From assembly GCF_018390605.1 (NCBI RefSeq), contig NZ_JAHBGD010000017.1, positions 389,975 to 453,974 on the forward strand: DNA of 64,000 bases, read 5' to 3'. Shown piece after piece: positions 34,039 to 42,761 of this stretch. This DNA comes from Ancylobacter defluvii. GTDB taxonomy: Bacteria; Pseudomonadota; Alphaproteobacteria; Rhizobiales; Xanthobacteraceae. The notes beneath the pieces were generated by a model. It had not been told where the DNA came from. It saw nothing but the letters and a program-made list of their open reading frames with translations, and did not search any database. The stretch's first letter is position 1, and the number at the start of each line of letters is the position of its first letter. The position numbers and the translations under genes were made by a program.

Positions 34039-35394
34039 TCATGGCTGAGGGGGTCTTGGCGGCGTCTGTCGAAGCAGCCGCCGCCAAGCGGCGAGACCGC
34101 GTTCGATGTCGGTCAGGCGACAAAATTCGTCGACGCCGTGCATGTTTTCATCCGGCAGGGCGAAGCCGAACAGGATGGTGCCGACACCGAGCGCCGACGC
34201 CATGGCGCCCGGCATCGGAATACTGCCGCCGGAATAGCTGGTGCGCGGCGGCCGGCCGTCCACGCGGGCGAGGATCGTCGCGGCGAGCTCTTGGAACGGG
34301 TCCTCGCGCGCGATGCGGTAGGGACGCGAACTGCCCGGCAGCACGGCGATGCGGCGGCCGAACCGCAGGGGGATAATGCGTTCAAGGAACTCCCCGACCA
34401 GCGCGGCGACGGCGTCTGGACGCTGGCCGGGCACCAGCCGGCAGGAGAGGCGGGCACTAGCCGAGGAGGGCACGATGGTGCGCAGGCCCATCGCATAGTG
34501 GCCGGCCTCCAGAGCGTGGATCTCGATGGTCGGGTGCAGGCCAGTCACCTCGTCTATGGCAAGGTCGGGCGCGATGGCCTCGTCCGTCAGGCCGGCGCGG
34601 GCGAGCCAGGCGGCGCGGTCGACGGGCTGCTCGCGCAGCACCTGCCGCTCGGCCTCGCCCGGCAGGACAGCGTCGTCGAAGAAGCCGGGCACCGCGATGC
34701 GGCCCTCCTCGTCATGGAGATGCGACAGTGCGCGGGCCAGCGCCTGCACCGGATTGGGCACCGCGCCACCGAAGGTACCTGAATGCAGGTCTCGCGACGG
34801 GCCGGTAACGGCGACTTCCAGCCCGCAAAAACCGCGCAGGCCGAGGCGTAGATCGCCCTGATCGGGGCTGTACTGCCAACCATCAGTGCTGAACACCGCG
34901 TCACAGCGCAGCAGCTCGCGGTAGCGCACCAGCGCCGCGTCGAGATGGGGGCTGAAAATCTCCTCCTCGCCCTCGTAGAAGAATTTGAGATTCCAAGGCA
35001 GGGCGGCGGGGTCGATCTCCTCCAGCGCGAAGACCGGCAGGAGGAGGTTCATCTTCTGGTCGGCGGCACCGCGCGCATATACCCGTCCATCGCGCAGATC
35101 GGGCCGGAACGGATCAGCGGTCCAGCCATCGGCCTTGTCCGCCGGCTGGACATCATAATGACCGTAGACGAGCAAGGTGGGGCGCTCCGGCCGAAGCTCG
35201 GTCTGCGCATAGACATAAGCGGGACCGGGGAGGTCCGTGAGGCATCCTGCATGCAGGCCGGCGCGCTCCAGCCGCTGCCGTAGCCATTCCGCCGCCCGGT
35301 CGAGATCGGCACGGCGGTGCTCCCAGGTGGCGACGCCGGGAATTTCCAGCAGCGCCGCGAGGTCGGCGAGGAAGCCCTCGGGGATCGTCCTCAT
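34039..35394 (-). CDS. M20-family metallopeptidase / amidohydrolase
   Basis: A 451-residue protein of the M20 dipeptidase type. Metal ligands are visible as His-Asp in LLVYGHYDVQPAD, Asp in RGAADQKMNLL, Glu-Glu in YEGEEEIFSP, Asp in VFSTDGW and His in DENMHGVDEF. The lid domain is inserted in the middle (DLHSGTFGGAVPNPVQAL). These enzymes hydrolyse dipeptides or N-acyl amino acids at a di-zinc site in the cytoplasm. It is the last gene of a four-gene operon (start overlaps the previous stop by four bases) and may finish degradation of an amide-bonded substrate. Confidence 0.9.
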   Translation of the reverse strand: MRTIPEGFLADLAALLEIPGVATWEHRRADLDRAAEWLRQRLERAGLHAGCLTDLPGPAYVYAQTELRPERPTLLVYGHYDVQPADKADGWTADPFRPDLRDGRVYARGAADQKMNLLLPVFALEEIDPAALPWNLKFFYEGEEEIFSPHLDAALVRYRELLRCDAVFSTDGWQYSPDQGDLRLGLRGFCGLEVAVTGPSRDLHSGTFGGAVPNPVQALARALSHLHDEEGRIAVPGFFDDAVLPGEAERQVLREQPVDRAAWLARAGLTDEAIAPDLAIDEVTGLHPTIEIHALEAGHYAMGLRTIVPSSASARLSCRLVPGQRPDAVAALVGEFLERIIPLRFGRRIAVLPGSSRPYRIAREDPFQELAATILARVDGRPPRTSYSGGSIPMPGAMASALGVGTILFGFALPDENMHGVDEFCRLTDIERGLAAWRRLLRQTPPRPPQP

Positions 35395-35831
35395 GCCGCC
35401 TTGACGGCGACGTCGGCCCCGAGCTGGCGCAGCAGCACCAGGGAATCGCGCACCACCCAGCTCTCGACGATAATGCCGTCCTTCACCTCATAGATGCCGA
35501 TGCCCGGCACCGTCACCGCCCGCCCAGTGGGGGCGATGCCCATGAACGCGCCCTCATGCGTGCCGGTCATGGTGTAATAGGCGCAAACGCGGCTGCCCTC
35601 CGACACCACGATGTCGAGCGTGAAGGCGACATCCGGGAAGGCGTCCTTCAGCGACCGGTAATTGGCCAGGATGCCGTCCGGCCCCTTCAGCGTACCGCGC
35701 GCGCCGGCATGGTTGACATAGCCGGGCGCGAACAGCGCGGGGATGGCGGAGGCGTCGCCCTCCTCCCAGACGCGGCGGTAATAATCGAAGATGACCTGTT
35801 TGCTCGCGGCGGAGTCGTTGTCGGCGGACAT
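35391..35831 (-). CDS. SnoaL-like / ester cyclase family protein
   Basis: A 146-residue NTF2-fold protein: KQVIFDYYRRVWEEGDASAIPALFAPGYVNHAGA at the N terminus, then GPDGILANYRSLKDAFPDVAFTLDIVVSEGSRVCAYYTMTGTHEGAFMGIAPTGR and GIGIYEVKDGIIVESWVVRD. This is the SnoaL-like polyketide-cyclase pattern, a fold with varied or no catalytic role. The start at 35831 (MSADNDSA) matches family length. It sits between the M24-fold gene (26-base gap) and the M20 gene (4-base overlap), so a step in the same pathway is likely. Confidence 0.85.
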   Translation of the reverse strand: MSADNDSAASKQVIFDYYRRVWEEGDASAIPALFAPGYVNHAGARGTLKGPDGILANYRSLKDAFPDVAFTLDIVVSEGSRVCAYYTMTGTHEGAFMGIAPTGRAVTVPGIGIYEVKDGIIVESWVVRDSLVLLRQLGADVAVKAA

Positions 35832-35857
35832 GGCGTCGTTCCTTCTCGTGGCGGCGT

Positions 35858-36994
35858 TCAGCTGAACAGCCGGCGCTCCATGCGGGTAAGGCATCGTCCG
35901 CCCTCCGGCGTGACGACGACGGTCTCGCTGAAGGCCATGCCGCCGGCCCAGGCGTACATGTGGAACACCGAGTTCTCCTCCAGCCGCCAGTCGCTGTCGG
36001 CGAGGAAGACGCGGGTGAAGTCGCTGGTGCGCGGGATGAAGACGAGGCCGAGCGTGTAGCCGGTGACGTTGGTGTAACTGTCGCGCAGGCCGGCGGTGAG
36101 GATGCCCTCGCGCAGGATACGGTCCACCTCGCGCGCCTGCGCGCCCGGCTTCATGGCGCGGAACTGCTCATCCTGGATGCGGATCATCGCTTCCGCCGTG
36201 CGTAACTGCTCGTCGGTGGGGGCGCCGATCGATTTCGGCCGCATGATGCGCGAGGTGTAGCCACGGAAATGCGGCACCATCTCCACATGCAGGATGTCGC
36301 CCTCGGCGAGGGTGCGGTGGCCGAGCGCCCCGTGCAGCGCCGCCGAGCGGGGACCGGAAGCCATCAGCACCAGACGGGTGTTGTCGGCGCCACAGCGCAG
36401 CGCTTCACGGGTGATGGCGGCGCAGACCTCCCGCTCGTTCACTCCCGCGGCAGCAGCCTCGAAGCCGGCAGCGGTAGCGCGGTCGCAGATTTCGGCCGCG
36501 ACTTCGAGGCATGCGAGTTCCAGCGGCGACTTCACCTGCCGCATCTCCCACATGACGCCGGAGAAATCGGCGATCCGCGCATCCGGCAGGCGGGCTTCGA
36601 GTTCCAGCGCGCGGTTGACGGTCAGGAAATGGCTGTCGCGCTCGATGCCGACGGTGCCGGCACCGTGGCTCTTCGCGATGATGGTCTGCGCGACCACGGC
36701 GACCGGGTTATCGCCGTCGCCGATCGCCACGCAGTCGGAGAGCCAGCTGGTTTCGCTGAACACCGGCGCGTCGAGCGCGCGGATCACCGCCACCGGCTCG
36801 CCGGCGAGCGGAACGAGCAGCGCCTGATACATGGCGGCGGTCGGCAGATGCCCGCCGAAATAGACCATGTGCTCGAACTGGTCGACGACCAGCAGATCGA
36901 CCCGCCGCTCGGCCATGATGGCGCGTAGCGCGGCAAGGCGGGAGCGGAATTCGTCGACCGGGAAGCGGGGCGGGAAGATGGGGGCTGGGGTCAT
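35858..36994 (-). CDS. M24-fold (creatinase/ectoine-hydrolase-like) enzyme lacking metal ligands
   Basis: A 378-residue protein with the creatinase N domain (residues 1-135) and the pita-bread C domain. Metal-dependent M24 peptidases need Asp, Asp, His, Glu, Glu. Here the Asp-containing strand reads ILHVEMVPHFRGYTSRIM, and the GHGIGL block reads VTGYTLGL with Tyr in place of His. The C-terminal Glu-bearing segment reads AFSETVVVTPEG. Similar replacements occur in creatinase and ectoine hydrolase (DoeA), which cleave C-N bonds without metal. So it is probably a hydrolase of a non-peptide amide, amidine or guanidine compound rather than a Xaa-Pro peptidase. It lies six bases after the second M24 gene. 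Confidence 0.85.
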   Translation of the reverse strand: MTPAPIFPPRFPVDEFRSRLAALRAIMAERRVDLLVVDQFEHMVYFGGHLPTAAMYQALLVPLAGEPVAVIRALDAPVFSETSWLSDCVAIGDGDNPVAVVAQTIIAKSHGAGTVGIERDSHFLTVNRALELEARLPDARIADFSGVMWEMRQVKSPLELACLEVAAEICDRATAAGFEAAAAGVNEREVCAAITREALRCGADNTRLVLMASGPRSAALHGALGHRTLAEGDILHVEMVPHFRGYTSRIMRPKSIGAPTDEQLRTAEAMIRIQDEQFRAMKPGAQAREVDRILREGILTAGLRDSYTNVTGYTLGLVFIPRTSDFTRVFLADSDWRLEENSVFHMYAWAGGMAFSETVVVTPEGGRCLTRMERRLFS

Positions 36995-37000
36995 CTGCGG

Positions 37001-38131
37001 CTACTTCTGGATGGCGAGGGAATGTGGGGCCTGGGTGAGGCGGACGGGACCGTCCGGGGTCAGCGCGACGATATCCTCGACGCGCATGCCCCAGCGGCCA
37101 GGCAGATAGATGCCCGGCTCGTCCGACATCACCATGCCGATGGCGAGCGGCAGTTCGCTGCCACGCACCAGATAGGGCTCCTCATGCGCGTCAAGGCCGA
37201 TGCCGTGGCCGACGCGATGGGTGAAGGCCTCGCCATAGCCGGCGGCGGCGAGGACGGCGCGCGCCGCCGCGTCGGGCGCGCTTGCAAGCACGCCGGGGCG
37301 TATGGCCTGGAAGGCGGCCTCCTGCGCGTCGAGCAGGACGGCATAGGCGGCGAGATAGTCCGGCTCCGGCGCGCCGGCGGTGGCGATGCGGCAAATGTCG
37401 GCGCACCAGCCCTCAAACACGCCGGCGAAATCGAACACCACAGGATCGCCCTTCTGGATCACATAGTCCGAGCCGTGATGCAGCGCCGAGGCGCCGTTGA
37501 CGCCGGCGCCGACGTCGATCCAGGCGGTGGAGGAGAAGCCGTGCTGCTGCATCAGCGCGGCGATAGCGGCGCGCAGTTCGAGCTCGGTTCGGCCGGTCAG
37601 TACCGGATAGTCGTCGAGGAAGCGGACCCATACCGCGTCGAGCCGGTGCGCGGCGCGGGCGAGGGCGTCGATCTCGGCCGGGGTCTTGATCGCCCGCATC
37701 AGGTCGAGCGCCGCCGCGCTGCCGAAGGCGATCTCCGGCGCATGGCGTTGCAGGCGCAGCAGGAAGCCGGCCCAGAACTCGCGATTGACGCCGACGGTGC
37801 GGCAACCTTGCTCGCGCAGGATCCTGCATGCAATGAGGGTGGGGTCCTCATGCTCGTCCCAGACGGCGCAGGCGAACGGCAGGTGCTCATAGAGCGGAGC
37901 CTGCAGGCGCGGGACGATGATGGTGGCACCCTGCGCCGTCAGCAGGAGCGCGACCAGGCGTTCCGTGAGATTCGCATCGCGGCCAATGAGTTGGCGAAAG
38001 CTGGCGCTCGGCCCGACGATCACTGCATCGAGATTTTCCTCCTGCATGAGGCGGCGCAGCCGGGCGAAGCCGGGCGGTGGTGAAAACGGTTCGGCGGAAT
38101 CACGGAGCATGGGCATATCCATTATCTGCAT
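37001..38131 (-). CDS. M24-family metallohydrolase (Xaa-Pro peptidase type)
   Basis: A 376-residue protein with the same two-domain layout as its neighbour but with intact metal ligands: two Asp in VVFDFAGVFEGWCADICRI, His in RVGHGIGLDAHEEP, Glu in SDEPGIYLPGRWG and Glu in MRVEDIVAL. It can act as a metal-dependent aminopeptidase P or prolidase-like enzyme. It is the first gene of the minus-strand operon. Three in-frame ATGs (38131, 38122, 38116) compete; none has a strong ribosome-binding site, and the operator-like palindrome at 38126-38135 overlaps the first. Confidence 0.88.
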   Translation of the reverse strand: MQIMDMPMLRDSAEPFSPPPGFARLRRLMQEENLDAVIVGPSASFRQLIGRDANLTERLVALLLTAQGATIIVPRLQAPLYEHLPFACAVWDEHEDPTLIACRILREQGCRTVGVNREFWAGFLLRLQRHAPEIAFGSAAALDLMRAIKTPAEIDALARAAHRLDAVWVRFLDDYPVLTGRTELELRAAIAALMQQHGFSSTAWIDVGAGVNGASALHHGSDYVIQKGDPVVFDFAGVFEGWCADICRIATAGAPEPDYLAAYAVLLDAQEAAFQAIRPGVLASAPDAAARAVLAAAGYGEAFTHRVGHGIGLDAHEEPYLVRGSELPLAIGMVMSDEPGIYLPGRWGMRVEDIVALTPDGPVRLTQAPHSLAIQK

Positions 38132-38325
38132 GCAGTGATATTAAGGCGCCGCGCTTCATGGAAGGCAAGACGATCCGAACAAAATTATGCGAATGGCAAG
38201 ACTGAACTCATAATATGCAGTGATTGCTGAAATTTTGTGAGATTTTGCGATTCCAGCCTAAAGCTTATTCATTGATGTGATGACGCTCAGGTTTCGTCAT
38301 TTCCCGGTTGACGTTCTGCATGCAG
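38126..38325. promoter_or_regulatory. Divergent control region with two CTGCATGCAG palindromes
   Basis: The 250-base gap between the M24 operon and the flavoenzyme operon is AT-rich for this genome. The same 10-bp perfect palindrome CTGCATGCAG occurs at 38126-38135, at the start of the left operon, and at 38316-38325, about 55 bases before the right one. A partial copy, TGCAGTGAT at 38216-38224, repeats the bases that follow the first copy (38131-38139). The GntR/FCD regulator at the end of the right operon is the natural candidate to bind them. Confidence 0.6.
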
Positions 38326-38379
38326 CATGCATGAAATTCGCTCCATCTTGTGCCGCGAGGCACCCAGGGAATGACAGTG

Positions 38380-39651
38380 ATGTGGACCAATCTGACGAGC
38401 GAGCAGCAGCGGTGGCTGGACGTCGCCAATGCGGTGGCGGCCAGGATAAAGCTGGCGGACAAGGGCTTCGACAAGGCCGCGCGGTTCACCGACGCGAATA
38501 TCGCCCTGCTGCGCGAGGCCGGCCTGCTCAAGCTGGCGGTGCCGAAGGCCTATGGCGGCGAGGCGCCGGAGGCGGGCAACGCGCATCTCGGCTGCTACGT
38601 CGTCACCGAGGCGATTGCCCGGGCCTGCTCGACCACCGGCTGGAACCTGATCATCCATTATCACCAGTGCGGTGCAGTGGCGCGGCTCGGCAATGAGGAG
38701 CAGAAGCGGCGCATCCTCGGCGACGTGGCACAGAACGGCGTACTGATGGGTTCGCTCGGCAGCGAGGTGAACCATCAGGAGAGCGTCGCCAGCAAGGACA
38801 CCAAGACCAAGCTGTTCTTCCATGCCGGCATGCAGCCGGTGGAAGGTGGCTTCCTCGCCAATGCTTCGAAGCATTTCTGCTCCAACGGGCCGGTGGCGAA
38901 GTACCTGCTCTACTGGTCGATCGCGCCGGGGGCGCAGACCAGCCGCGATGGCCTGACGCTGTCGATCGTCGAGGCCGGCAGCGAAGGGCTCGCCTTCAAC
39001 GAGAACGGCTGGGACCGCGTCATCGGCCTGCGCGGCACGGTGAGCTGGAGCGCCACGCTCGCCAACGTGTTCATCCCGTGGAAGAACGTGCTCGGCGAGC
39101 CGGCCGACTTCATCACCAAGGACCCCTATACGCTGGAGCTCTCGCAGGCGTTCCACCTGATCGGTTGTGCGCGTGGTGCTTTCGACTGCGTACTCGACAC
39201 GCTGCGCAAGCGCCCCTTCCTCCGCAATGAGGAGGGGCTGATGGTCGAGGTCGGCCATATGGCGGCCTCGATCCAGTCGGCGGCCGGTTCGGCCATGCTG
39301 GCGACGCGACTGTGGGAGGCGGAGAACTGGGGCGATGCGGCGCTCGCCTCGCTCAGCGCCCATCACACGGCGCGTGAGGTTGCGCTCAACGTCGCCACCA
39401 AGGCGTTCGACATCATCGGCACCCGTGCGCTGCTCGACACCATGCCGCTGGAGATGATCTGGCGCGACATCCGCGCCGCCTCGCTGCACACCCGTGACAG
39501 CCAGCTCGTCCGCCTTGTTGCCGACGCCACCGTCGACGGGCATTACGCGCCGAAGCAGAAATATGGCGATGCCGGCGCCGCCCGCAGTTGGGCCGAGCTC
39601 GGCCTCGTCCCGGACATGAAGGCACCGGGCTCCCGGGCGGAGGCCGTCTGA
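38380..39651 (+). CDS. Acyl-CoA-dehydrogenase-fold flavoprotein (possible group D monooxygenase)
   Basis: A 423-residue soluble protein: helical N domain (NIALLREAGLLKLAVPKAYGG), middle beta domain (GSLGSEVNHQESVASK, VIGLRGTVSWSATLANVFIP) and C-terminal helical bundle. The final part reads DIIGTRALLDTMPLEMIWRDIRAASLHTRDSQ, which resembles flavin-dependent monooxygenases such as DszC rather than true dehydrogenases, whose YxGT-type active-site segment I do not see. A flavin reductase partner is not encoded nearby. The start at 38380 has AGGGA nine bases upstream; 38371 is directly against it. It is the first gene of the right-hand operon, three bases before the ABC ATPase. Confidence 0.8.
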   Translation: MWTNLTSEQQRWLDVANAVAARIKLADKGFDKAARFTDANIALLREAGLLKLAVPKAYGGEAPEAGNAHLGCYVVTEAIARACSTTGWNLIIHYHQCGAVARLGNEEQKRRILGDVAQNGVLMGSLGSEVNHQESVASKDTKTKLFFHAGMQPVEGGFLANASKHFCSNGPVAKYLLYWSIAPGAQTSRDGLTLSIVEAGSEGLAFNENGWDRVIGLRGTVSWSATLANVFIPWKNVLGEPADFITKDPYTLELSQAFHLIGCARGAFDCVLDTLRKRPFLRNEEGLMVEVGHMAASIQSAAGSAMLATRLWEAENWGDAALASLSAHHTAREVALNVATKAFDIIGTRALLDTMPLEMIWRDIRAASLHTRDSQLVRLVADATVDGHYAPKQKYGDAGAARSWAELGLVPDMKAPGSRAEAV

Positions 39652-39654
39652 CGG

Positions 39655-40764
39655 ATGGCGAACCCGACCGACAGCTCGCAGCCGCGCGTGCAGGGGGCCT
39701 CACTGGTGCTGGAGGCCCTGCGCAAGGATTTCGGCCAGGCGCCCGCCGTGCGCAGCATCGATCTCGACCTGAAGCCCGGACGCTTCCTTACCCTTCTGGG
39801 CGCCTCCGGCTCGGGCAAGACCACAACGCTGATGATGATCGCCGGCTTCATCGAGCCGACCAGCGGGGCGATCCGCATCAACGGCCGCGACGTCACCACC
39901 TTGCCGGCGCACAAGCGCGACATCGGCATGGTGTTCCAGAACTATGCCCTGTTCCCGCATCTGACGGTGCTCGACAATGTCGGCTTCGCGCTGAAGATGC
40001 GCGGCGTCGGCCGTGCCGAGACGCGCGAGCGCTCGGCCGGGTTCCTGCGGATGGTCGGGCTCGGCGACTTCCTCGAGCGCTATCCGCACCAGCTCTCGGG
40101 CGGCCAGCAGCAGCGCGTAGCGCTCGCCCGCGCGCTGGTGTTCAGCCCGTCGCTGGTGCTGATGGACGAGCCGCTCGGCGCGCTGGACCGCCGTCTGCGC
40201 CTGCAGATGCAGGAGGAGATCAAGCGCATCCAGACCGATCTCGGCCTCACTGTCGTCTATGTCACCCATGACCAGGAAGAAGCCCTGACCATGTCGGACG
40301 ACATCGCGGTGATGGAGGACGGCCGCATCGCCAGCCATTCCTCGCCGCAGGAGACCTATGAGGCGCCCGCCAATCGCTTCACCGCCAATTTCATCGGCGA
40401 ATCCAACTTCCTGCAAGGCACGGTGGCGACGCAGGCGGGCGAGGAGACCCTGGTCGACATTGCCGGGCGCACCTGCCGCGTCGCCGCCGAGCCGGCGGCC
40501 GGCGGCGGCAAGGTGGCCTCGGTGTTCGTGCGGCCGGAGCGGCTGCGCCTCGTCACGGCCGAGGACCGCATCGCCAATGCAATGGCCTGCCGCGTCGTGT
40601 CTCAACTCTATCTCGGTGAGAGCATCGTCTACACCGTGGAACTGGCCGACGGCCAGAAACTGAAGATCCGTCGCCCGAACCGGGGCGTCGGGGCCGCGAT
40701 CCGGACGGACATGCCGCTCTGGGTCGGCTTCGAGCCGCAGAATGCACGGATCCTTCTTGCCTGA
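39655..40764 (+). CDS. ABC transporter ATP-binding protein (polyamine/opine type, PotA-like)
   Basis: A 369-residue ATPase: Walker [14 protein letters not shown] near residue 43, [13 protein letters not shown] (Q-loop), [16 protein letters not shown] (signature), [13 protein letters not shown] (Walker B) and [13 protein letters not shown] (H-loop). A C-terminal TOBE domain includes [10 protein letters not shown]. It belongs to the PotA/FbpC-like group. It is the first transport gene in the cluster and starts three bases after the flavoenzyme stop, so importer and enzyme are co-expressed. Confidence 0.93.
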   Translation: MANPTDSSQPRVQGASLVLEALRKDFGQAPAVRSIDLDLKPGRFLTLLGASGSGKTTTLMMIAGFIEPTSGAIRINGRDVTTLPAHKRDIGMVFQNYALFPHLTVLDNVGFALKMRGVGRAETRERSAGFLRMVGLGDFLERYPHQLSGGQQQRVALARALVFSPSLVLMDEPLGALDRRLRLQMQEEIKRIQTDLGLTVVYVTHDQEEALTMSDDIAVMEDGRIASHSSPQETYEAPANRFTANFIGESNFLQGTVATQAGEETLVDIAGRTCRVAAEPAAGGGKVASVFVRPERLRLVTAEDRIANAMACRVVSQLYLGESIVYTVELADGQKLKIRRPNRGVGAAIRTDMPLWVGFEPQNARILLA

Positions 40765-40809
40765 TGGGAATGGCTGACGGCGATCGAACGTGATCGCCAC
40801 AATTGGAGC

Positions 40810-41856
40810 ATGCGGATGAGCAGCAGAGACTTTCGCACGAGCATATTGGCCGTCGGCACGGCGCTCGGCCTCGCCTTTTCCGCGGCGGGCGCGGCCGCCG
40901 AGGACCTGACGATCCTGTCGCTGGGCGGCAACTACCAGGAGAACCAGAGCAAATACTGGTTCAAGCCCTATGCCGAGGCCAGCGGCGTCACGGTGAAGGA
41001 GGCGGCCGGCTACAACTTCGCCAACCTCAAGGTGATGATCCAGTCCGGCAATGTCGAGGCCGACGTCATCGACCTCTCCGCCGACTCGGTCAATGCACTT
41101 GCCAAGGACAAGCTCCTGGAGCCGATCGACTGGAAATCGGTGCCGCAGAGCTGCCTCGCCGGCATCCCGCAGGATATGCGCCACCCCTATGCCTTCCCCA
41201 CCATCCAGTGGGCGATGGTCATGGCGTACAACACCAAGACCTATCCCAACGGGCCGAAGAGCTGGGCGGATTTCTGGGACGTGAAGGCCTTTCCCGGCAA
41301 GCGCGGCTCCATCGGCGCCACCCGCCCGCCGGTCGAGCAGGCGGCGATGGCCGAGAACCCGGACATCGCCAAGCTCTACCCCTTCGACATCGACAAGGCC
41401 TTCGACAAGATCGCCGCACTCGGCAGCGACATCGTCTTCTCGGACGGCTACGCCAAGGTGGTGCAGTTCCTCGCCGACGGCGAAGTGGACATGATCGTCA
41501 TCCCCAATGGCCGCATGGTGCCGATGGTGGCCGAGGGCAAGCCGGTCGCCATCAACTGGAACCAGCATCTGCGCTACCCGAACTTCTTCGTCATCCCGAA
41601 GGGGGCGCCGCATGCCGAGGCGGCCAAGAAGTTCCTCAATTGGGTGTGTGAGCCCGAGCGCCTCGCCGCGCTGGCCAAGCCGACCAATTACGGCCCGATC
41701 AATGTCGATGCCTACAAGTTCATCGACAAGGACGTCGCGCCGCTGCTGCCGGGCAACCCGGCGACTGCCGCCGAGGGTCGGGTCGCGGATGCCGAATGGC
41801 TCGGCGCCCACCGCCAGGACATCGCACGCGGCTGGGCCCGCCTCGGGGTGCGCTGA
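40810..41856 (+). CDS. Periplasmic substrate-binding protein (PotD-like)
   Basis: A 348-residue exported protein. The signal peptide is residues 1-30 (SILAVGTALGLAFSAAGAAA, cleaved before EDLTIL). The mature chain has the family 1 polyamine-binding layout: LTILSLGGNYQENQSKYWFKPY, then ADVIDLSADSVNALAKDKLL, YAFPTIQWAMVMAYN, VVQFLADGEVDMIVIPNGR and FFVIPKGAPHAEAAKKFLNW. The ligand is likely a small cationic or amide compound, but specificity cannot be read from sequence. The neighbouring permeases and ATPase complete the importer. Confidence 0.92.
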   Translation: MRMSSRDFRTSILAVGTALGLAFSAAGAAAEDLTILSLGGNYQENQSKYWFKPYAEASGVTVKEAAGYNFANLKVMIQSGNVEADVIDLSADSVNALAKDKLLEPIDWKSVPQSCLAGIPQDMRHPYAFPTIQWAMVMAYNTKTYPNGPKSWADFWDVKAFPGKRGSIGATRPPVEQAAMAENPDIAKLYPFDIDKAFDKIAALGSDIVFSDGYAKVVQFLADGEVDMIVIPNGRMVPMVAEGKPVAINWNQHLRYPNFFVIPKGAPHAEAAKKFLNWVCEPERLAALAKPTNYGPINVDAYKFIDKDVAPLLPGNPATAAEGRVADAEWLGAHRQDIARGWARLGVR

Positions 41857-41858
41857 CC

Positions 41859-42761
41859 ATGGCCGAGACCATGGCCCATGCCAATGATGCGGCCGCTTCG
41901 GCGGCCGCATCGCCCGCGCCCCGGCGGCTGTCGGCGGGGCGCTTCCCGGCCTTCCTCATCCCGGTGCTGGTCTTCTACGCGCTGTTCTTCGGCTATCCGC
42001 TGGCGCGGATCTTCTGGCAATCGGTGCATGGCGAGGACGGCTTCACCCTCGTCGGCTTCGAGATGTTTTTCGAGGAGCCGGCCTACTGGATGGTGCTTGC
42101 CTATACCGGCGCGCTCGGATTGGTGACGCTGTCGATCACCCTCGTCTGCGGCTATGCCGTCGCCTACTGGCTGGTGACGATGAACCGGAGTTGGGCGGTG
42201 ATGCTGATGGCCTTCGTGCTCATCCCGTTCTGGAGCAGCGGCCTCGTGCGCACCTATGCGTGGATGGTCATCCTCGGCCGCCAGGGCATCCTCAATTCCG
42301 TGCTGCTTGACCTCGGCATCATCGACACGCCATTCGCCTTTATCGGTACGAACACGGCGGTCGTTCTCGCGCTCGCCTATTACCTGATGCCCTACATGAT
42401 CCTCAGCCTCTACAGCGTGATGAACGGCATCGACCGCAATCTCATGCTGGCGGCGCGCAGCCTCGGGGCGAGCCCGATCCGCGCCTTTCGCGAGGTGTTC
42501 CTGCCGCTGACCCGGCCGGGCGTGCTCGCCGGCTGCTACATCGTCTTCATGCTAGGGATCGGCATGTACATCACCCCAGCCATGCTCGGCGGGCCGCAGC
42601 AGACCACGCTACCGCTGATGATCGCCATCCAGATCAACGAGGCGATGGACTGGACCTTCGCCGCGGCGCTGTCGGTGATCCTGCTCATGGTGACGGGCGG
42701 CATGCAGCTTATGGCCAATCGCTTCCTCGATTTCGAGCGCCTGTGGGGCGGCGCCAAATGA
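41859..42761 (+). CDS. ABC transporter permease (PotB-like)
   Basis: A 300-residue inner-membrane permease with six helices. The ATPase-contacting EAA loop is LMLAARSLGASPIRAFREVFLPLTRPGVLAG near residues 200-230. The N-terminal 25 residues are Ala-rich and cytoplasmic. The gene begins two bases after the binding-protein stop, and its stop overlaps the next permease start by four bases, as in a compact operon. It pairs with the following permease to form the channel. Confidence 0.93.
   Translation: MAETMAHANDAAASAAASPAPRRLSAGRFPAFLIPVLVFYALFFGYPLARIFWQSVHGEDGFTLVGFEMFFEEPAYWMVLAYTGALGLVTLSITLVCGYAVAYWLVTMNRSWAVMLMAFVLIPFWSSGLVRTYAWMVILGRQGILNSVLLDLGIIDTPFAFIGTNTAVVLALAYYLMPYMILSLYSVMNGIDRNLMLAARSLGASPIRAFREVFLPLTRPGVLAGCYIVFMLGIGMYITPAMLGGPQQTTLPLMIAIQINEAMDWTFAAALSVILLMVTGGMQLMANRFLDFERLWGGAK

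Noticed and set aside
34039..38131. Ectoine degradation operon
   Set aside because: M24 and M20 genes recall doeA and doeB, but the M20 protein is dipeptidase-like, the transaminase and aldehyde dehydrogenase (DoeD, DoeC) are missing, and extra genes do not fit.
39700..41910. 736-residue minus-strand open frame across the PotA/PotD-like genes
   Set aside because: Antisense shadow of an ABC ATPase and a binding protein with clear motifs; no protein family is recognisable in it.
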